A DNA stretch of 64,000 bases. Origin: Urechis unicinctus. Lineage: Eukaryota; Annelida; Polychaeta; Xenopneusta; Urechidae. Location of the stretch: the NCBI GenBank assembly GCA_034190875.2, contig CM067351.1, positions 6,779,851 to 6,843,850 on the forward strand, written 5' to 3'. Shown here piece after piece: positions 59,054 to 64,000 of this stretch. The notes under the pieces are model-generated. The model was not told the DNA's origin and did not search any database. It saw only the letters and a list, made by a program, of their open reading frames with translations. Every line of letters starts with the position of its first letter. Position 1 is the first letter of the stretch. The position numbers were made by a program, and so were the translations under genes.

Positions 59054-59915
59054 AGAATTAACCACATCCAATGTGCATGATAATTAGATTGGTTCAAGGT
59101 GAATATTTGGTTTTATGGGTGAGTTTACATACGCACGGTCTCTTTTTTTTCGTTTTATCGTCATTGGTAGCTTCAATACGGCACTTTGCAATGACGATCT
59201 GTTTGATCGGCTGGCACTGTATTCAAGCGACTGCCATTATTCTCTATGATTGTTGCATCGTAAGCAGATCCAAGATGTACATATGTGGTATGCCACCCTG
59301 AGATGTATTGTGAACTTGTACAGAACCGCTCAGCCACTCATTTAAGGACTCATCCGTACATTGTCGAATTATGCAAAATTGCCCCTATGGTGCTACATCA
59401 TTTGCACTTACGAATCTGGTGCTGTTTTGTTGTTGTTGATATTGTTGCGCGGTGTGACAATTCAGTTAAGCTACCATGTGGTACTGTCATTCGCCTGCCT
59501 CAGGTTCATATTACATCGCACAGAAACAACATCCGTCCGACACATGAAATAGACGTGGCCATCGCAAAACACCAAATGATTAACGATAATCCATTGCTCA
59601 ACTTTAACAACTCATTGTAGGAGTGTGCAAAAAGAGATACGAAAATCAGGAGATATTAAGCAGTGTATACGCGGAACTTAGTGACATTTTCTATTTATCA
59701 TGCATATATCAGCACTTGCATAAACGTGATTTTGCATTAAAACTCGCTGTAGAAACCTTTGTCACATTATGTGTTCGGAATCGTTACACCCACACAGTCG
59801 TGCTTTGCTTGATACACTAGCCGATTTCTTGGTTGGTAATGAATCCTGTTATGTGATGACTATCTACATAATGCTTTACGTCAATAAGATACCTTACAAG
59901 TTAGAGCGTTACCAG
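59054..59915 (+). repeat. Dispersed repeat family C, copy 3
   Basis: Longest match to copy 1 (52090-52945). A 111-codon plus-strand frame (59285-59620) lies inside it, but the equivalent part of copy 1 is not open in the same way, so it is not called a gene. Confidence 0.65.
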
Positions 59916-60744
59916 TTATTGATTGCTTCAACAAAATAATTGACTTAAGCTGACGTGCCTGGGCTTATGCAATCGGTATGCTTCGATGACAAAATTGAAC
60001 CGATGAATGAACTTGTTCTTTGAAAGCTTGATCTGTCAGAGGTGTTGGGTGATTCTGGCTTGAAGCCAGAGGTGCCTGATATCCCCCAACCCTGTCAGAT
60101 CCATGCTCTGATAACAACGTCTTCTTCGATTTGCCCGACAGAAGCACAAAACCGTCCACTTTTTGCTCGAGCTGACCTCTTTTAATTAGTCTCCTACTTT
60201 CGTTTGTCTATGGAACTCACTTTATACCTATGACTACCGAGAAATGATTGTGGCACAAATTCGGACTAATTTAATAATCGCTGGTATGATAGAATTAATC
60301 TCATATTGTGTACATTCTATAACTGATATTTTAGACTTGGACAAGGTTTAGCTTTATAATTGGTTTGTTGAGCACTTACACGGCACATGAATATCATGCT
60401 CATATTTATTTTGTGATGCCAAAGAAGTACCTTGATGCCCTACTATTCAAATGGCGACTTAATTTTTGAAAAACATTTCATTTTATCATTATTAATATGT
60501 CTACATCATTATGATTTGCATGCATCATTAACTGTCAACCGTAGTCAATGAAAGATACAAACTCACCCATCAAATGTTCATAAAGATCTCCCTGAATGCT
60601 TCGTTTCTTGACACAAGATTATCCCTAGACTTAGTACATGGGACAACTGATGTGAAACAAACGGTTATAAACAAGTCTGGGTGGGAATAAGATTAGGGGC
60701 TAATAAGATATTGTTCTAAACTCCTTGAAAGATGTGATCTTATA
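59916..60744. other. AT-rich sequence, small G/C-rich patch
   Basis: Around 60030-60110 the composition is more balanced and contains the short palindrome tctggcttgaagccaga. A 64-codon minus-strand frame (60159-59965) over it is unrecognised. Confidence 0.35.
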
Positions 60745-61080
60745 TCAATATTAGACAATAGACAGATAAGAGCTTGAAGTCCTCGAAAATTACCAAAAAA
60801 TGTTTGACGCACCGTCATATCACTGAGCTCTGATCTTAAGTATATCGAGATTTGCTTCTTGCAAGAACTACACATTGTTTGCGCAAAGTGCGACCCCCTT
60901 GATCGATTCACACTCGACGAATCCAAGAAATTCTTCTCGGACTACGCAACTCCCATCAACGAAACGCGCGCAAAAACACACTTGTTCTTTTGTCGATTTG
61001 TCTGTTTCTTCATCAACCATGATGGCGTAATAGGGGCACGACCGACAGTCTTTCGCAAGTTGTTTCTTCACCTGACTTGT
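60745..61080 (-). pseudogene. hAT-type transposase fragment (DUF4371-like)
   Basis: On the minus strand, a frame with KKQLAKDC, YYAIMVDEETDKSTKEQV, CARFVDGSCVVREEFLGFVE and E(C/S)..K..AL precedes an in-frame stop. In the same frame QEANLDILKI and YDGASN follow, with further stops and a shift into NFRGLQALI. This order is the DUF4371 and catalytic-core start of hAT-family (ZMYM/THAP-like) transposases, with an acidic residue in DEETD. Only about 110 codons remain, so it is a dead relic. Confidence 0.85.
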
Positions 61081-63784
61081 GCAAATGCCAATTAATTCAT
61101 TTTAGATTTCTGGTGAAGTGTATTTACATATGTAGGATTACCAAAATATAACTGGTTTACATAGTAAAACTGTTTTACATATTAGTTTCTTACATGACCA
61201 CGCGGTTCAGACGGAAATATCCGTCACTGAGGGTAACTGTTTGGGCGGGATCGAGGCTCTGCTATATATAATGTAGGTTTATAGCATTCAATCTGCATAG
61301 TGTGCAAATCAAGATGTTCCCATCTAATGCTTTTATTAGCGGGACTAATGCGTTTTTCTTACCGCTTGCTTGCGCAAACGATCGACATCAGGCAGTGACG
61401 CGTGAAGTTAATAAGACACTACTCGATCATCTTTCTATTTTATCTAGTTGCTGCATCATGCTGGTTTCCATTCGCGTTGTCGTACTCTCGTTGTAGTGGC
61501 TGAATTGTTGTGATAATTGCCACGGGTTGTGAATCATCGGCCATCTCAGCTTGTGATAATCTGCTTCCCTCCTTTTTGCTTGATGTATACATTAGCCATA
61601 AACGCATTCTGAAACTCTTGCAAATCGTTTTTCCTCTGTGAATCGATGTCGCAAGCTTAACTACATGTGTGAAAGCAGGCCCCCTGAGTAGTCAATCGTT
61701 GATGGGCCCTCTTGTATCGACTCTAAGATCATGCCACCTCATCTTAGGATTTTTAATGCGAGTGCACTGATATAACTGTGTAGGTCACCACACGGCAAGT
61801 GAATCAATTGTCAATGCAGTTACCGGCTTTAAGGTATAACATATAATCTATGGGTATTGAGGAATATATATACTAGCATGTTTGCCGTTTAAAAAACAAA
61901 GAGCAAACACAAACACGTCCAACTAAACTTATTGTGTTCCCTGGCCATGTCCTGGCCAAGTTGATTGATTGATTCCCCCACCGATGAAAGCAGCTCGCCT
62001 AACCCAGTGGAAAGAATGATTCGCGTTAAACCAAGCATTCGTTGAAGTCATCCAAGGCACTAAGCGCGGCGTTATTGCAAATGTGTCACCAACTTATGAT
62101 GTCCCTGGATAATATATTATCTTTCCTTAATAGATGTTACAATAATCGGGTTATTAACTTACCTATGATATTTTCAAGCTAAACATCCATAATATTTCTA
62201 AATAGAACGTGTATCTCTGTTTGCTCATATCTGATGTTCTTGTGAAGGTAGATCTGTTTCTTAGCTAAATATGCGACATGTGCAAGGTGAGGGCAACGAA
62301 CGCTACAGCTATGGCTTTTCAGTGAGGTGGAGAAGTTTAAAAGTAATGCGAGGTTTCCCATCCTATGTATGAGTCAAAACATAGTGACAGGCTCTTCTTG
62401 GATGGCAGTGCTATTTATGACTTGGAATTGATATTTCTGTTTCCATACGATTACAAGGCGTGTAAGGCATGCTTGGACAGGCATGCAAACTCAGGAAATG
62501 TGAGCATCTTATATCTATCGTGTACACCACGTAATGTTTCTCATTGTCCATTCAATTTTAGGTGTCAAGATATGGACGTTAACAATCGTAGGTAGAGATG
62601 AATGAGAGGGTTGAGCAAGATGTTTGTCCTTTCGGGTATCATACGTAATTGTGTTATCAGTTTTGATACTAAATGATCATCCCGCCTAAAGGATCAAACA
62701 TTTTTGCCATATCGTGAACCCAAAACAAACCGAATCAAACAGCCGAATCCTCTTTAAGACCGTCAGTGTCATCACTGTAATAACCTGCGGTATCTTGAAT
62801 CATCCACATTGGTGACGCATTATATCGCCTCCTTCTTCTGTGAAAATGAAAACGAGCAAAACAGGAAATTACCTTCGCGTTGATTAGCCAGAAACCATAC
62901 CAACAACACGAAAGATCTGCAGTGAAGCGCTTAATTCCTTCTGCAACTGAGCCGTTTGTCATTATGTTGACTGATGAGACAAGGCCAAGGAAATGACCTG
63001 ATAGGTCACATGTATTGCGTCGGACCACTATCTAAGTGGCAGTTCTGGCATCCCCAATATGATTAATGGATATGTGTCGAACGGGTGATGTCACTGAAGC
63101 ATTACTGTCGTCCTTGTCCATCTCAAACTTGATATGATTCCCAACGCTATAAGCGACATTAAACACCAATATGCCGCTTGGTTTGTAGCGTTATCTCTCG
63201 CACAATCTGTAGTATATTGACAATAATTGCTTGCCAGAGAAAAGATTGGTTGCGGTATATAGGCTGCACTCATATATCAATTCAATACACGGTAACAATT
63301 TCAATGAAGGAACTGTTTTTATTCTTATATGGACGCATAATATTCATGTATTGAGAGTATCACAATTATCCACCGGAACAATTCCGTCTGCAAGTGCTAT
63401 TGCTAATATGATAGTATTGGTAAATTATGCGAGTTAAACAGGCAGACCCTTTCCGGCGCAAATTCGTTTAGAAAAAGGTGTCTACTGGTAAACCACAAAT
63501 CATCAAACTAATTCAAACATATATTGCTTCGTTTATATGTATTGTTATGGGTGATTCATTGATTGTGTACAAGTTTTTCGAGTATGACGATGCATCAAGT
63601 TGACCTGCCGAATAATTGAACAATTTCCGATAGTTTACTAATGATATATGCACAATTTTAGGTTGCGGTTTTCATGAAATCATTGTCGTGTGTTGAAATC
63701 ATTAGTTTTTTCTAGACATACTAGGATTACAAATGAAATTATGTCTTAGGTAAGAATCAGCAATTGTGAGATTTGCTTTGAAAA
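61081..63784. other. AT-rich intergenic sequence
   Basis: Short unrecognised frames only. A stretch near 61960-62020 (gttgat..gattc, gcagctcgc, ggaa.gaatga) resembles 57635-57690, possibly another weak dispersed repeat. Confidence 0.4.
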
Positions 63785-63930
63785 CGGACCAGTTGAGAGC
63801 TGACTTTATATTGACGAAAGCGATTAATAAACTATGTGAATATTTATGTTAGTTAAGCTTCACAGACACGCGTAGAATAAGTTTTACAATCCTTATAATA
63901 TTACAAGCAAATAACCCTCTTGTTGACTGC
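63785..63930 (+). repeat. Dispersed repeat family E, copy 2
   Basis: Partner of 34770-34915, same orientation. Confidence 0.55.
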
Positions 63931-64000
63931 AATATTTTACAAGAACGATGCACAGCAGCGTAATTATATATGCCCCAAAGAGGTACACATAGGGCCAACA

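Noticed and set aside
57635..62020. Possible sixth dispersed repeat (57635-57690 versus 61955-62020)
   Set aside because: Only about 55 bp match, and the flanks do not align by eye.
62735..63028. 97-codon minus-strand frame
   Set aside because: No recognisable domain; chance length.

Overview
The window looks like a repeat-rich, gene-poor invertebrate genome, about 60-65% A+T by eye. It has long (TA)n tracts, two 100-N scaffold gaps, decayed dispersed repeats, one CR1/L2-type LINE relic and one hAT-type transposase relic. I see no convincing host gene, tRNA, rRNA or CRISPR array. The style of the virus-derived genes points to a marine invertebrate, most likely a cnidarian, but this is inference.

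The important content is two copies of an endogenous, Polinton/adintovirus-like DNA-virus element, richer in G+C than its surroundings. Copy 1 (about 21.25-28.93 kb) is old and broken. It holds the N-terminal and exonuclease half of a protein-primed family B DNA polymerase, three small minus-strand genes, and diverged versions of the structural-type genes of copy 2. Copy 2 (36.5-45.9 kb) is younger. Its right half carries, in order: a jelly-roll-type capsid gene (-), a coiled-coil membrane gene (+), a 437-aa gene with a C-terminal membrane anchor (-), a 229-aa structural-type gene (+), a gene with a phage-tail-fibre-like repeat (+), a small membrane gene (+), and an intact 309-aa YqaJ/lambda-type exonuclease (+). 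Three of these are uninterrupted; the rest have stops or frameshifts.

The most striking feature is a palindrome inside copy 2. Sequence 36501-39198 is the reverse complement of 39863-42615 around a 664-bp loop. The arms differ by five indels plus scattered substitutions, and the outer end of the left arm abuts a scaffold gap. It is either a head-to-head proviral duplication or a scaffold join of two copies.

The element is very compact. One divergent gene pair starts with only 6 bp between ATG codons in both copies, another has a 40-bp spacer, one convergent pair overlaps at the stop codons, and one tandem pair overlaps across an AATAAA. Between copies, parts of two structural-type genes are strongly diverged while their flanks are nearly the same.

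The remaining sequence (0-19 kb, 29-36 kb, 46-64 kb) holds microsatellites, minisatellites (16, 22, 32, 50 and 101 bp units), at least five diverged dispersed-repeat families, and two GC-rich structured spots (a perfect 15-bp hairpin at 19.4 kb and a hairpin island at 20.2 kb).
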